From Erythrobasidium yunnanense (lineage: Eukaryota > Basidiomycota > Cystobasidiomycetes > Erythrobasidiales > Erythrobasidiaceae), in the NCBI GenBank assembly GCA_001600175.1, contig BCJC01000002.1, forward strand, positions 688,318-752,317: DNA of 64,000 bases, given 5' to 3'. Shown here in pieces: positions 33,027 to 45,800 of the stretch. A model generated the notes under the pieces. That model was not told where the DNA came from. It saw nothing but the letters and a program-made list of their open reading frames with translations, and searched no databases. Numbering within the stretch: position 1 is the first letter of the stretch; each line of letters opens with the position of its first letter. The translations under genes were made by a program, and so were the position numbers.

Positions 33027-33983
33027 CTACTCTTCTAATGCAGCCAACAAAGCTCGAAGGCCTTCGCTCTGCCAAGCAGCTTCTCTGCCTCCAATTATCA
33101 CCTGTCTGTTTTGATGAAAGCGAGCAAAGTCGAGAGCACGCTGCAGCGTCTCATCGGCTTCCTGGTGCGATTTCGGCGGAGTGCCAGGCCTGCTGAGAGA
33201 GGCGTGACTCGGCACTTCCTCCGCCAAACCCATAGCAATGACAGTCTCCAGTTTGCGTGATAGTACAGCGGGCGAGAAGGGTAGATAGGCGTAGTACGCT
33301 GGGGAGGGAGGGATGCTAGTGCATTCGGGAAGAGGTGAGTCGGAGAAGTTTCGCGATCGATGAGACGCAGGACCAGCGTATTTGATGTCCAGTCTCTGCT
33401 GCTGTATGTCTGGTTGAGTGCGTGGATCGCTACCACTGCCTAGCTTGCTTGGCTCGACATCTATGCCGTGCTCGCCAACAACGATGGAAGGGAAGGGACG
33501 CGTGGAAGTAGCTTGAGAGCTACTTGACAGTAGTAGAGTCAGTCTACTTCGTATAAGTGTCTCTCTTACGCGATAAGCTTACTTGTCCACTGATGAACCT
33601 GAAATCAGGTCGGTTTGTGACTCCAGCTCTTCAAAGACGAAACTCCCTTCAGAGCTTGTGCTGACACTGCTACCTCTGCTGCTGCAGCCACTGTCGTTGT
33701 CATTGTCTTCATTGATGCTGATAGTCGAGTAGCTCAGCGGAGACCACGTCGCGCTCTCGAGAGTCGGGCTGGCTGGGCCGCTGTTGGTGTCGTGCGTTGC
33801 CCTTTCTTTGCCCTTGCTGGATGGGGGTCGCGATAGGATGCAAGCTGATGTCGAGCACTGCATGTAAGGAGTAGTTTTTGTATCTAGGTAGATTGCAGGA
33901 AGCAAGAAGGAGCGAGCAGTGAGACGAGTCTTGCAGATGAGCTGAATGCTATCTCTGGATTCATGACTAAAATGGCGTTTCAC
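33027..33983 (-). CDS. disordered regulatory-type protein, function unknown
   Basis: Two exons on the minus strand (33983-33583, 33522-33027) give 298 residues if the first ATG is used; a start at 33863 (MQCSTSACILSRPPSSKGK) would give 258 and looks more natural because the leader before it is unlike the rest. Features: Ser-rich acidic stretch (NEDNDNDSGCSSRGSSVSTSS), ECTSIPPSPAYYAYLPFSP, and a C-terminal helix pair (HQEADETLQRALDFARFH, NRQVIIGGREAAWQSEGLRALL). No domain was recognised. Confidence 0.5.
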
Positions 33984-34795
33984 GCTACTGAAGTTGCAAT
34001 CAGCTGATTGGTCGGGGATCGGTGCCCCGCGGCGGGGAACTTACAGCGTGAAAGATGAAAGAAGGAAGGAACAAGAAGCAGTCATGTCAGAGTCACAAGA
34101 TGACTAGGAAACGCTGCCTCGAATTGAACTTTGACAACGTTTTGTGAATCCAGCTAACTATGCCACAACGCATGGCTTCGCCCAAGGTAGGCGGAAGTGT
34201 CTCAAGTCAGCTCTATTCGAGCAGCATAAGGATCGTCAGAGGACGATCTACAGCTCTGATGCATAGTAATGCGATTCGCATGTCGCAGTAGTCTTACACA
34301 AAACAGTCAAAGGCTGCTGTAACAAATCAGACCGTGCAGAAGCAGTAAGTAGGATCCTTTACAGCCTATACCTGTATACATTGCATAGATGTTGCAGACC
34401 CTGTGTAAACCCATCAAGGAACTCAGACCTGTACAGATCCATCCCCGAGTAGATGGGGCCTTTCCTTGAAGTCCTGGGCCGGGTACGCGCTGTACAGGTA
34501 AAGTCCAGCGAAGCTGGGATGTCAGAACGAGACAGTATGCTGTACGTGCCAAGTCCGCGATGCATTATGCCATTGCAATATCCTCAGCGCATGTTCAACG
34601 CGGACCCAGACGCGGTAAAGCTGGCAGAGACTCTTCAATTCCTGAAAGAGGTAGGGATCAATGAGGAGCGAAGCAGCAGGTGATGCATAGGAAGTGGAAG
34701 CCAAGGGGTCTTGCAGGAAGCCGGTAGGAAGGACTCGCAGATCAGCATTCTACCAACGTGAAGAAAGCTTGACGATTCTTCAGCCAGCATGATCT
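33984..34795. other. gene-free region with short inverted repeats
   Basis: 812 bases between divergent genes. ACCTGTACAG (34428-34437) is repeated inverted as CTGTACAGGT (34490-34499), with a related ACCTGTATAC near 34370. Between them lies CCATCCCCGAGTAGATGGGG-like sequence able to fold. Short frames have no motif. A shared promoter is most likely; a structured RNA is possible but unsupported. Confidence 0.4.
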
Positions 34796-35441
34796 ATGGA
34801 CTGGAACGAGCTTGAAGCTCCAGAGGAGAAAGGAAGCTCTGCTGTAGCCAGATCTGGACAGAACATGTCGAATCTCCCAGGTCCATTCAAGATCCGCCAG
34901 CTGTATCGCACGACACTGCGACATGCGGCAGCAGCCGTCATCTACTCCAGACCTGCTTCTCAGAACTTGAGAGCCATGTATCGTGCAGAGTTCGACATTT
35001 GGATGAAACGGGCCAAAGATACCTCGTCGAGCATAGCGAAAGAGCAACTTGATTGGGAGGAGTTCGCAAGACGACGTATGCACAATATCTCAATAGCAAG
35101 TGAATCATCTGACGTTCCTAGCAGTCCAAAACACCCTCGAAATGTTTCATCGCTCTTCCTCAACTATGGACATCACAGACAAGCTCACGGCAAACCTTGC
35201 AGATTTGCGATATCACATGGATCCACCTGCGTTCATAGAAGCTAAAACACCTTTGAAGAGCCGCATGGGATTATCATACGCACGGCCTGAGTTCCTGCAA
35301 GCCAAGAAAGGCAAACTCGCAGGCGAAGTGCAGAAGCTGTACGCGTGGGATTCTATGGCAATAGTCGCTGGCATGGCAGAAGGCTCTGCCGGCGTCCTCC
35401 TAGGCAAAGCGAGACCCCGGAAAACGCTTGAAGAGCGTTGA
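34796..35441 (+). CDS. LYR-type mitochondrial protein
   Basis: Two exons (34796-35075, 35125-35441) with a 49-base intron give 198 residues. The core reads IRQLYRTTLRHAAAAV, an LYR motif with the following Arg/His pattern, then RAMYRAEFDIWMKRA and EQLDWEEFARRR, LQNTLEMFHRS. LYR proteins bind the mitochondrial acyl carrier protein and serve as assembly factors or respiratory subunits. The C-terminal half (LRYHMDPPAFIEAKTP, SMAIVAGMAEGSAGVLLG) is less typical and may form a small membrane or targeting element. The intron start was placed at GTATGC because a nearer GTGAAT would leave an intron of only about 25 bases. The subfamily is not determined. Confidence 0.65.
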
Positions 35442-35547
35442 TAAAGAATGCAAGATGCACGGCTCGTCTGAATATACTACTGTAGGCCTGAAGGAGGCTC
35501 TACATCTACTTTGCTGGTGGTCTCGTGCCTTCAGCGAAGCCGTGCGC

Positions 35548-38500
35548 TTACACGACGGCAACGCCAGCTACAGCAGTCAGAAGCACTGCGACATCGAGCG
35601 AGGTCAGTCTCCTAAGCTATCACAAGCATATACTAGTCCGCTTACTTGAATCTGTCCATTCAGGCAGCGCGCGGTCAAGACTTTCGACAAATTCCATGCC
35701 GACACGCTTCGAACCACCGCCAGAATGCCACATGCGATTGACGTCCAGGCCGGAATAGTCGATCCTGACTCCAGCTATCGCAAGATCCGCTGCTTCCTCT
35801 TCAGCGATTCTCGGCCTTTGACCTTTCGCTCTCTGCGATTGACGCAGAGCTGCTTCGAACTGCGAATCTGTCAGCTGCACGGTCATAGTCAATCTCCACG
35901 TCGATATTTGGTAGCCAGATGCTTCCTGTGGGCGAAATAAGACGAGAGTCAAGAAGGTACTACAACTAGATCATTGTAACCCACCTTGACGTGATGCCGT
36001 ACCATTCCGCGCTCAGGCGGTTCAGGCAGGTCCCAGCTGATGACATCAGCGTTAAATGCAATGACTGCGAGAAGGCTTAGCTGGTAACGGATTTCATGTT
36101 AGTCTCGCGACTCACCGGTCCATATGATATCCGGATGGTTGACCGCGATCGTCAGCGTCCTTGTTTGCTTCACCGCATTCAGACGCGTCTCTATCACTTC
36201 GATACCGAATGACGATTTGAATGGTGATATATACGAAGGGTCGAGGGGAGGCAGAGGGATCTTGTAGGACTCCAAGAACTGGCTAATAGGATAGATCTGT
36301 AAACAAGTCGATCAGCCGGAAGTTCGCAGGCTAGAATAGACATGCTTACAACATCCCAATCCGGAATGTCTTCGCCTATGTTGGTGATGATCGGCTTGTT
36401 CTCCAAGCCAAGCTTCGTAGCCGTATCTTCGAGCATATTTCTGAACAATGTCCTTGTGCCATCAATGTTCGCTACGTGTAGAGTGAGGTCGTTGCTAGTC
36501 GTATTCTCCATATATAGGCACAAAACTCGCTTCGGATGCTCATGGTCGAAAGGCTGCCAGGATGGGGCGGCAAAGATCGATACGACGATGCCAGTCAGGA
36601 AGAGGAAGAAGATGACCATACGAAGGAGGAAGGCTGAGCCCCAACGATGACACAAAGCAGGGAAGGTGATGACCACCAGGAATAATACCGCGCTGACTAG
36701 AAGGGCAAGTAAAAATATCAGCAGAGCGGTTAGGTCCTCTATGTATCATACTCACCAAGAGTAGCAGTAATGATATCGGAGGGAGCTTCAACACCCATTC
36801 TTCCGGTCAACGGAACGATAACATCGAGAAAACCGATGATGCCCTCTACTCCAGTCAGCAAAGGCATCGTCTGACCCACCAAATAGCTGAGCGTGGAGAT
36901 GCCACGCTTGTTCGAGGAAGAAGCGCCTCGTACGAGGATGTAATCGTTAATAGCGAGGGTCAGAAGCAATGATGTGGCTGCCGTTCCAAAGCAGTATGAT
37001 GACCTGTCATGTGTATCAGCTCATGCTCTCTACCCAAGGAGTCTGGCATACATCATGCCTAATGTATGACCAAGCAAGGCGGAGGAAGACATGAAGAGCA
37101 AAGTGCCCATCAAGACAGCATGTTGAAGCAGGCCATCGCCAGGATGCAAGTATGAGCGACTTTCCGCCAATACAGCGAAGAGATACTGTGCGCCAGAGAT
37201 TCCTGAAGTTTACGGATTTTAGCAGACACTCCAGTAGCACTCCAATGACCAGGCTGACCTAGCAAAGCTGGTGTACCATAGAGAGCTATACACCACCACT
37301 CCTTCCTGAAGTAGGTAAGCGGACGATCCAGGACTCGAGCCATAACGAATGCTGTTAGATCCGCTGCTATTATGCCAGAGACTAGCGTAACGGGGACGCT
37401 AAAGAAAGCCAATACATAGCCTCCGATACGATCTCTTCGAATTCTGCGCAAGGCCAGCGCGACAGATGCCGTGAAGATCGCTAGGTAGTACAGGGCAGCC
37501 TGACCCTTAGTTACGAGTATAAGCAGCTTTCCACCCAGCGCCGTGAAGAAGAGGTATTCTTTCGACTTCTTGATGTTCCGCAATTCTGCAGCTGATACAT
37601 TGCTGACCAAATGAGACAGGATAGCCAGCGTATTCTCGCCTAGATGCTGTAGAGCACCGGACTCTAGGTACTTCAAGCTGTCCAAGCGCGTGTGGTACTT
37701 GTAGGAGTCCTTAACAAGAGCCATGTCCAGGCCTGTCAGCCCACCGTATTGCTCGAACTGCCGAAAGTCGGTGTCCGATAGTATGAGACCTGTCTGTTTG
37801 CAATGAGGGTCAGCAGATGGCACATCTTGCTTGAAGTAGAAACTCACTGCAAACAACTCCGTTGCTAAGATGGTGCCCATCGGACGCGGCGATTTCGACC
37901 ATGCTCGAATCATCTGGTAAAGACAACGCAGAATCAGCCCACACATTAGGCCAATGTTCTGGCTCAAATGCATACCTCAGGGCTCGTAGCCTGGAAAAGC
38001 ATAGCTGCTCCGGCTGTTCCACATGCTTCAAGGTTGACAACAGCGCGTATCCTGCACAAATCCATCAGCAATATTCAGATTAGAGGCGGTGTCGACACTG
38101 ACGTATTGCGCCACGGATGCTGAGTGATGAAGAGATGACTAGCATCTTGAAACGTCTCTTCTGCTCCGTTGAAAAGGAAGACGATGGAATGATCTAGCTT
38201 GATATTCGGCGTCTGAGACATGACGCGCAACGTCTCGAGCATGACAGCAACGCCAGCTGCATCGTCTGCTGCGCCTGTAGTCATGAATCGCATATTCAAA
38301 TCGGAGGTATGATCCAGAGTATACAGCAGCGCTTACCTGGCGAAGGCAGCGTGCTGTCCAAATGTGCGTTGATCAGGATGGCATCGTCTCGGCTTGCCTG
38401 TGTGCCATTCGAGAGACGAACGGCTATGTTGGATATCCCGAAGTACTTCTTCCAGACTTTCTGTGCGTAGTAAATCAGCGAAAACTGTCAGAACGATGCT

Positions 38501-39084
38501 ATTCCCGATAATTGCGCACTTTGCCTATGATTTCGAAGAGATGATTACCGTCTCCTTGCTGATGCGAGACCTCTATCTCGATGTTTGCGCCTGCTGGAAT
38601 CTGATTCTTGAGGTCCTCTATAACTTGCAGGGTGTACTTCAGAGATTCGTCCATTTCGGGCGTTCCTACTATCCTGTACCCTATATCTTCGGAGTAATGC
38701 TTGACATATCTGAGTGCTTGAGCTTCACTAAAGTGCGGTAGCCCGGTTCCCTCGTCCTGGAGAGTTTGGACCGGCACAGGGAGCTCATCTATCAGAACAT
38801 GTCAGCGGTGTCGAGCAGAGATCATGGCCAGCAGAAGGAGGTATCGGCTTGCAGTGTAGGCTAGCAGAATAGCGGATGAGGACAGCGCAGAAAGGTAGAA
38901 AAAGTGCAAAGAATGACGCCGGACGAGCCCATCGAGTTGCGCGCGCAGACCAGCGCTGAGTGGTGTCAGAAATAGGAGCAGATCCAGACGGTGTAGAAGC
39001 AGAAGCAGCGCCGTTCTGGCGACTCTGCGGAACCATCCAAAACGTGACCGAAGTCGAAAAGCAGGCTCTTTCGCGTCTTCGCAT
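35548..39084 (-). CDS. M28-family metallopeptidase with membrane spans (ERMP1/Fxna, yeast Pff1 type)
   Basis: A zinc aminopeptidase-like domain followed by about nine spans, in the ER or vacuole membrane. Many short exons. After an N-terminal span (ASFFALFLPFCAVLI) comes HYELPVPVQTLQDEGTGLP, then the peptidase: INAHLDST (zinc His-x-Asp), GAADDAAGVAVMLE (bridging Asp), LFNGAEETFQDASH (Glu-Glu), VVNLEACGTAG, and KYHTRLDSL (zinc His). All expected metal ligands are visible. The membrane part includes LYYLAIFTASVALALRRI, GGYVLAFFSVPVTLVSGI and FFLFLTGIVVSIFAA; the lumenal end finishes LPEWTDS then MLLTAVAGVAVV. The first intron has a GC donor (GCAAGC to GATAG, 64 bases); only it restores the conserved HYELP reading. 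The start could also be the ATG at 39036. It is head to head with PEX1. Confidence 0.87.
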
Positions 39085-39107
39085 GACAAGATAGCTACAA
39101 AGTATCG

Positions 39108-42100
39108 ATGCCCAAGCGCGCTGTCGTTCGGTTCCAACCGCTACAGACCTGTCTCGTCAATCTGCCCTTGTCCATCCATGGCCAGCTCGTTTCCAAAGCT
39201 ATCCGGCCTCAGTCACTCGTCGTTTGCCTGACCTGGATATCCAAAGATGCGCAAAACCATACGGCCTATGTTGGATGGACTGGAATGCCCGCAAGAACTA
39301 TAGGTCCTCCTACACCTGCTGCAAGCAAGAACAACGTCGAAGCGGTAGAGCTCGACCCGGTTGCTGCAAAAGAGCTCGGCATACAGGAGGGAGTCGAAGT
39401 GAGAAGGCTCGGCTGGAGACTCGTATTCATATACTGGTACTGACAGTTTTACAAGGTATCCATTGATCTCCTGCGAAACCTACCGGCTGCGAAAACGGTT
39501 CAGGTCGAGCCGGTTACTGCAGACGACTGGGAGATTGTCGTGAGTTGGCTCCCGCTTGTGTAGAACAGTATTCATGCTCACCAGACATACAGGAACTCCA
39601 TGCCGAATACGTAGAGCAGAATCTACTTTCTCAAGTCAGGGCTGCTTCGCCAAATCAAACACTCTGCGTCTGGGTTGGTAAAGCTCGGACGTTGGTGCGC
39701 TTTCGCATAGGTGAGCAACTTATCAGCTGTCTTCTAGCTCGACTGATCTTTTTGCTGTTCTCAGATAGTGTCGAGCCAGCGGACGATATTGCTGTTCGGC
39801 TTACTATCGATACGGAAGTAATAGTAGCACCTAAGACTCGATATACTGCCTCTCAAGCGCTCGCAAAAGAGCGTCACAATATCGGCTCATTGAACTGTGC
39901 TGGATTATCCACGGTCACAAAAGCCAGCCTGCCAGCAGACGTCGAGCGCGCGAAGAGGAGGCTGCTACGACTACTGCCAATCGACGTTGATATTCCTGAA
40001 CTGTCACGTAAGAAAGACGAAGAAGTCGGCACCGCTCAGGCTTGGGTGTCACCTCGTCTTTTCCGCCTGCTCACCCAAGCCTACCCATCTACCAAAGTCT
40101 CGCTGGCGATCAAGGAATGTCCAGCTTGCAAGCGAAGCAAGCCGCAAGCAGAAGAGTCGAATCCATCCTCGGACACTGTTGCGAAGGGTAAAGGCAAATC
40201 TGTCGCTTCGGAAAATACAGAGACAAACGAAGATGGGTCAGCGAGTACAGTCAACGTACACCTACAAGCGGATGCGAACGTTCCAGAAGGCTGTATATGG
40301 CTATCACAACCGGGACGGGCGAAACTGGGTAGCGAAGGAAGCGGCGATTTCCCTCTGATCAGACTGGCAAAACCGAAGAAGGATGTCAATGAGGCGACTT
40401 CAGAAGTGCAGCAAAACGGTACAGCGCCAGAAACAGAGTCGTCAGCTAGACTGCCCGTTCTAGCTGGAGTGCAGAAACATCTGGACCGCTGTCTGGCTCA
40501 CATCCGCAATACCTTGTTTGCAAGTCAAGGCCTATCAATCATTAGAACCCATCGACCAACACTCGGCGTACTGCTCTGCGGTGCGTCTGGTGCCGGCAAG
40601 ACATCGCTAGTCGAGCGTATTGCCTCGCTGGCCAAGAGGAACGTCAATACACTCTGTCATATCGAGCGCGTAAGCTGCACGCAGCTTGTCAATTTACGGA
40701 CTCCGCAGATACAGGCCAAACTAGACGAAGTCTTCACTCTGGCACTTTGGCATGCACCTTCGCTCGTTATTCTCGATGACTTAGATAGGCTTCTTCCAGC
40801 AGAAGTCGAACACATCGACTCTTTCCACGCACAGCATCTCTCGCACCTTTTCTTGAACATAGCGAACAAAGCCATCAAAGAGAGACCAGTCGTCGTTCTT
40901 GCTACTGCGAAAGGTCCGGAAACTCTTCACGCATGCTTGAGCCAATCACACTTCTTCGGCGAACGCATTACGCTGAGAGCACCTGATAAGACTGCAAGGC
41001 GGGAGGTAGGTTCTCTACTAAGTTTGGGCGTTGGAGGTAGGCTAATGATTGACCCTCCGTTTACAGATCTTCGAGTTTCTCATCCAGGAAAAGCTGGCAT
41101 CTGGAAGCGGCTTGACCTTGAGTCCCGATCTCAACTTTGTAGCAGCAGCTACGCAAACAGAAGGCTATCTCCCAGTCGACCTACAAGATCTATTGACACG
41201 GTCCCTGCACCAAGCATCTATCAGGAGCAACCGCCTTTCTCTTGCGACACTCGAGCTGACAAGCCAAGACATAGTAAAAGCACAAGAAGACTTCACGCCG
41301 CTGTCGCTGCGGGACGTCAAACTGCAGAAGTCTGATGTGCGGTGGGAAGACATCGGAGGATTGAGCGAGACAAAGAGAGTGTTGAGAGAAACGCTCGAGT
41401 GGCCAACAAAATATGCAGCTATCTTCGCAGCGAGTCCTTTACGGCTCAGATCTGGGTATGTAGCCTTTGTAAGCACCTAACGAGCTTGCACTGATGCTTC
41501 TTCCTGTAGACTGCTCCTTTATGGCTTCCCAGGTTGCGGCAAGACTCTACTGGCCTCAGCTGTCGCCAAAGAATGTGGTCTCAACTTCATCAGCGTCAAA
41601 GGACCCGAAATTCTCAACAAATACATCGGAGCGAGCGAAAAGTCTGTTCGAGACCTGTTCGAGCGGGCATCTTCAGCAAAGCCATGTGTTCTTTTCTTCG
41701 ATGAGTTCGATTCGATAGCTCCTAAAAGAGGTCATGACTCTACCGGAGTCACCGACAGGGTCGTCAATCAGATGCTTACCCAGATGGACGGTGCTGAAGG
41801 CTTGGAGGGCGTCTACGTCCTTGCAGCGACAAGGTTAGTCCATTCATAGGATCGTTTTGGTTAAGCTGACTCATCTACTGTAGCCGGCCCGATCTCATTG
41901 ACCCTGCTCTACTGCGACCTGGCCGTCTGGATCGCTCATTGCTGTGCGAGATGCCAAATGCACAAGATCGGCTCGACATTATGCGCGCTTGCGCTCGCAA
42001 AGTCGCATTGTCCGATGACATAGATCTAGCTGCATACGTAGAAGCGACAGAAGGCTATTCCGGAGCAGATCTGCAAGCAGTCATCTACAACGCCAATTTG

Positions 42101-42691
42101 GAAGCTATACATGCGACTATATCGGCGAACAAGACTGACAAGGAGAGCTTGGATGATCTGACGGAAAGCCAACACGAAAAGAGCATACGATTCCTGTCTT
42201 TCGGAGGCAAAGAAGGTCAAGACCGAACTGTAAAGTCGAAGGCTGAGCGTGCCAAGATGGAGAAGAGGGTAAGCTAGATATAGCACACGGACTGGGCATT
42301 GCTGATCGGCAATATGCAGATCGAGCAGATGATGGCGTCGCTCAATCCAGAGGTTCCTGACTCTACCGCTCTGACTGCGAATGCTGGTGGCAAGCCAGTC
42401 GTGAGTGACAGAGAGCTACACTCAAACTGCGAAGCGTACTGACTTTTGTACCTGCTAGACTCGTGTACAGCCGCATCACCTGGAGAATTCCCTCCGAACA
42501 ACGCGACCTTCTCTACCCAGAGACGAGGTACGTCGTCTGCAGAGAATGTGAGCATATATCTAGCATCGGGAAGCTGCTCTTGCTGACTTTGCCTCATCAG
42601 CTACAACGACTTTGTATCGGAGCGAGCCAAAGGCGGGCTTCCGAATGGGCAGCCAAGCGACGAGATAGGCGGGCGTTCTTCGTTGATGTAG
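39108..42691 (+). CDS. PEX1: peroxisomal AAA+ ATPase PEX1
   Basis: With PEX6 it forms the hexamer that pulls ubiquitinated PEX5 receptor from the peroxisome membrane. Ten exons, nine introns of about 47-75 bases. N-domain: [29 protein letters not shown], then [12 protein letters not shown]. First AAA module (D1): [14 protein letters not shown] (Walker A) and [13 protein letters not shown] (Walker B). Second (D2), much more conserved: [93 protein letters not shown] and [19 protein letters not shown]. The tail [19 protein letters not shown] then [12 protein letters not shown], ending EIGGRSSLM, is the PEX1 signature end; reading it needs the last donor at GTGAGCATA rather than at GTACGTCG. Confidence 0.95.
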
Positions 42692-42829
42692 TCTAGGCGC
42701 TGGACATTCACAAAGCGTCGCCAGTACAGACCTCATTTACAACTGGTCACGTGTTGTTTACTTTCCGGCTGCCAGACGTGTTTCCTTCTTGGTTCTGTAA
42801 CGATTCGAGCTGTCTTCGCAGAGCCAGGG

Positions 42830-45800
42830 ATGGCGAGAGACACGCTGAGGCTACCCGTGGCGGTCAAGCGCTTCGCGACGTCAACGCCTGCGAAGTTGTC
42901 TGGTTCTGAGGGCGTGACGCTGCCTGAACCTGCTCCGACACCTCGACTTGGCGATGCCGACCAGAATGATGCTACCACTATGTTCGGACTTCCTGCTGGC
43001 TACGACGACGATACGCAGCTGCTTGGAATGGAGTTGCAAACGAACGAGGACGATACCATGATTCTCCAACAAAAGGCATTTGGCGCCAATCAAGCACATC
43101 TACCTGGTATAGGCTTGGGAGAAAGACTGTTCGAGATGCTCATCCAACCTCAGCAGCAGCAGGCGCCAGCTGCGAGTAATGCCTTGGAGGTCTCGAAAGC
43201 TTTGGACCTCGGTAGCAGCTTGGTCGGAAGGACTCCGCAGAGAGCGCAGAGCAGGAAGATGAGGGCAGGCAGTCTATCTTCAGCACAGAAGAGGAATCTC
43301 CGAACGTCGATTGGAGCCGGAGGCCAGACCTACGTCGACTGCGAGCTGGACGTCAGGTTCGGCGACGATATCATCATAGAAGAGGCGGAAGCGACAATGC
43401 ATCAGGAGCAAGCGGAGGCCACACAGCCATTGAATAAGCCTACTGCCCGAAAGATAGATTGGATCAGCCAAATCAAGTCGTTCGATAAGAAGTCGCTATC
43501 TGTGGTGAAGCCTTCAGACGGTGAGCTTAGAGTGTTCAGCTTTCATGTAAGGTTGCTGATTTTGACGTTTCAGCTCCACACGGTAAGGCGAGTACACCTG
43601 CCCTTGCGGCGTCTCATGCGACCTTGGAAACAGCAGAAGATGTCTTTCAGGTCGCCTTCTCGGAGCCATACAGAGATACACACTCTACATCTGGGTCATC
43701 ATCGCCTCCTCCTCCTGCTGCTCCCTCTTCGAATCGTAAGACTCCTTCAAAGGAGCTGCGCAAACGCAGGCAATCTATCATGTCTTCCTCTCCTGCTCAC
43801 TTCCAGCAACATGCCGCACAGGTAGTAGATAACGCGCATATCCAAGCGGTCCTCCGCAGAAGCCCGAGGAAAAGCCACCAGGGTCCCCAGGCCAGCGGCA
43901 TGGCAGCGCAAACAGCACCTGAAACGTCTGCGACCGAAGTAGTCAGGGTATCACCCATTCCTACCGCAGATGAGGAAGGAGAAGAACCTGCAGCCGTATT
44001 AGATGCACAAGGTCCGCCTGAACAGGTTTCAGAAGCACCGGCTTTGCGCAGAAGTCCTAGAAAGAGCATCGGTGCCAGAGGATCCCTCGGTGCGGCTCAG
44101 GAAGCGGCATTAAGACAGAGCTTGCCCGCACCTAAGGCCTCGACATCGCGGCTGCCGCAACAAGCGAGAAAGAGCTTACCTGCAACTCAATCTGTCGCAG
44201 TCGTAACAGATACTCAGCCAAAGATGAATCTGCAAGGAGACAAAGGCACAAGGGAGTCTATCAGCAAGAGAAGGGAGATTCGGAAAGCGAAGAGAGCACA
44301 AGCCCTGCCCACTGCCTCCACATCTACTATTGCGGCGCCCGTAGCTCCTTCTCTGGACCTACAGACTGTTCGCACCTCCCCGAAGGGCTTACAGACCTCC
44401 GACCATGATGCCGATGTCTTCGCTGAAGTGAATGTTCCGCCGACTGGGGCGACAGACAAGCCAGACGAAGATAGCATACCTTCACCACCCGCAAGAGAGC
44501 CGCTCTCAGATGAGGAAGAGCAGGAATCTGTACCTATTGTCCCGACTAAGTCGCCCTTCCCTGTGTTCAGGCGGCTAGACCCTTTGTCGCCGGTTATAGA
44601 AGACTGCGAGAGGGAGAGAGAAAAGGAGATGTCGATGGAGCGATCTTTGTTGATGCAACGAGCTTTAACAATGCAAGCACACCGACAATCAGAGCCTCAA
44701 GTTCCGGAACCCTGCTTGGTCGACGAAGATGATGGAGCCGATGGCGAGGTTGAGGTACAGCAACAAGAAGAACAAGTTGCCTTGCTACCAGGCATCTTCG
44801 GCACCATTGAAGAGCGTACTAGGGCCTCAGAAGCTAGACTTTCGTCTGCCCTTGAGACCGAGGGACACGATCGCGGCATGAGCAAGCACTCAATCGAGGT
44901 TGAGCGACCAGCCGTACACATATACACGCTAGTTGTTCCATTTCCGACTGCCGCAAATACCTCCGATTTTCAATTCCCTGACGTGGATCCAGAGCGGCCG
45001 GCTGCGGCACCCCAGGCTCAAATAGTGTCACAAGCACCATCAACTCAGCCGTCAAATAGTCTGGTACCTGTCGCAGCTCCTGTACAGGCCAGCAGACCTG
45101 TCTCCAGGCAAGCCGAGCGACCCAGGTCAAGACAATCAACCGCTTCCTCGCAGGCAAGGGCGAAAACCAAGGTCAAGCCTTATGAGCGACCAAAGCCATT
45201 GCGGACTCAGTCTGCTCACCAGCAACCAGCTGCTGTGTCGCGCTCTGTTCAGCCAGTAGCTTCGACATCCAGATTGCCCGCTAAGGCTATGGCTCTCGAG
45301 CCCCCGCTTGCAAGACATACACAATTGCATACAGAACAGCCAAGAGGAAGAAGCCGAAACATCTCCGTTCCCGTCAACTTCTCGCCTGGGCAGAAGAAGC
45401 GGCCAAAACCAAGTGTTTCCCGGCAGGCATCAGTCGATGACATGTTCTCTCGAAGGCAGCGGGATGGATCTCGTGGAAGATCTCTCGAGACAGCCTCTCA
45501 AGCAGGCTCTACAACTAGTTCTCGTAGAGCTCGAAGTGAGACTGCAAGATCTACTACTGCCAGCAATTTGGTAGGGCCTGCACCCTCGCAAGCACACCTC
45601 TCTGTCCAAGATAAACAGAAAAGAGGCCTGCTCACGGAGCCGAAGTCGTTCACCTTCAGCTCAACATCGGCTTCGACCAAACGGAAGAGAGGCGCCGACA
45701 TGCAGACAGCTTCCTCGAGCCACCAGAGCATTGGAGTGGTAGCGGCGGTTCAGCCCAGGAAGGCAATTCGCTCCGTTGTACCCGTGAAGGCGAGTCGATC

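Noticed and set aside
38802-39137. Longer minus-strand frame from 39137 as the M28 peptidase start
   Set aside because: It overlaps the PEX1 start and its frame does not lead into HYELP; the frame from 39084 with a GC-AG intron does.
42538-42600. Donor at GTACGTCG for the last PEX1 intron
   Set aside because: It puts the conserved end out of frame; the later donor GTGAGCATA gives [12 protein letters not shown] and the EIGGRSSLM end.
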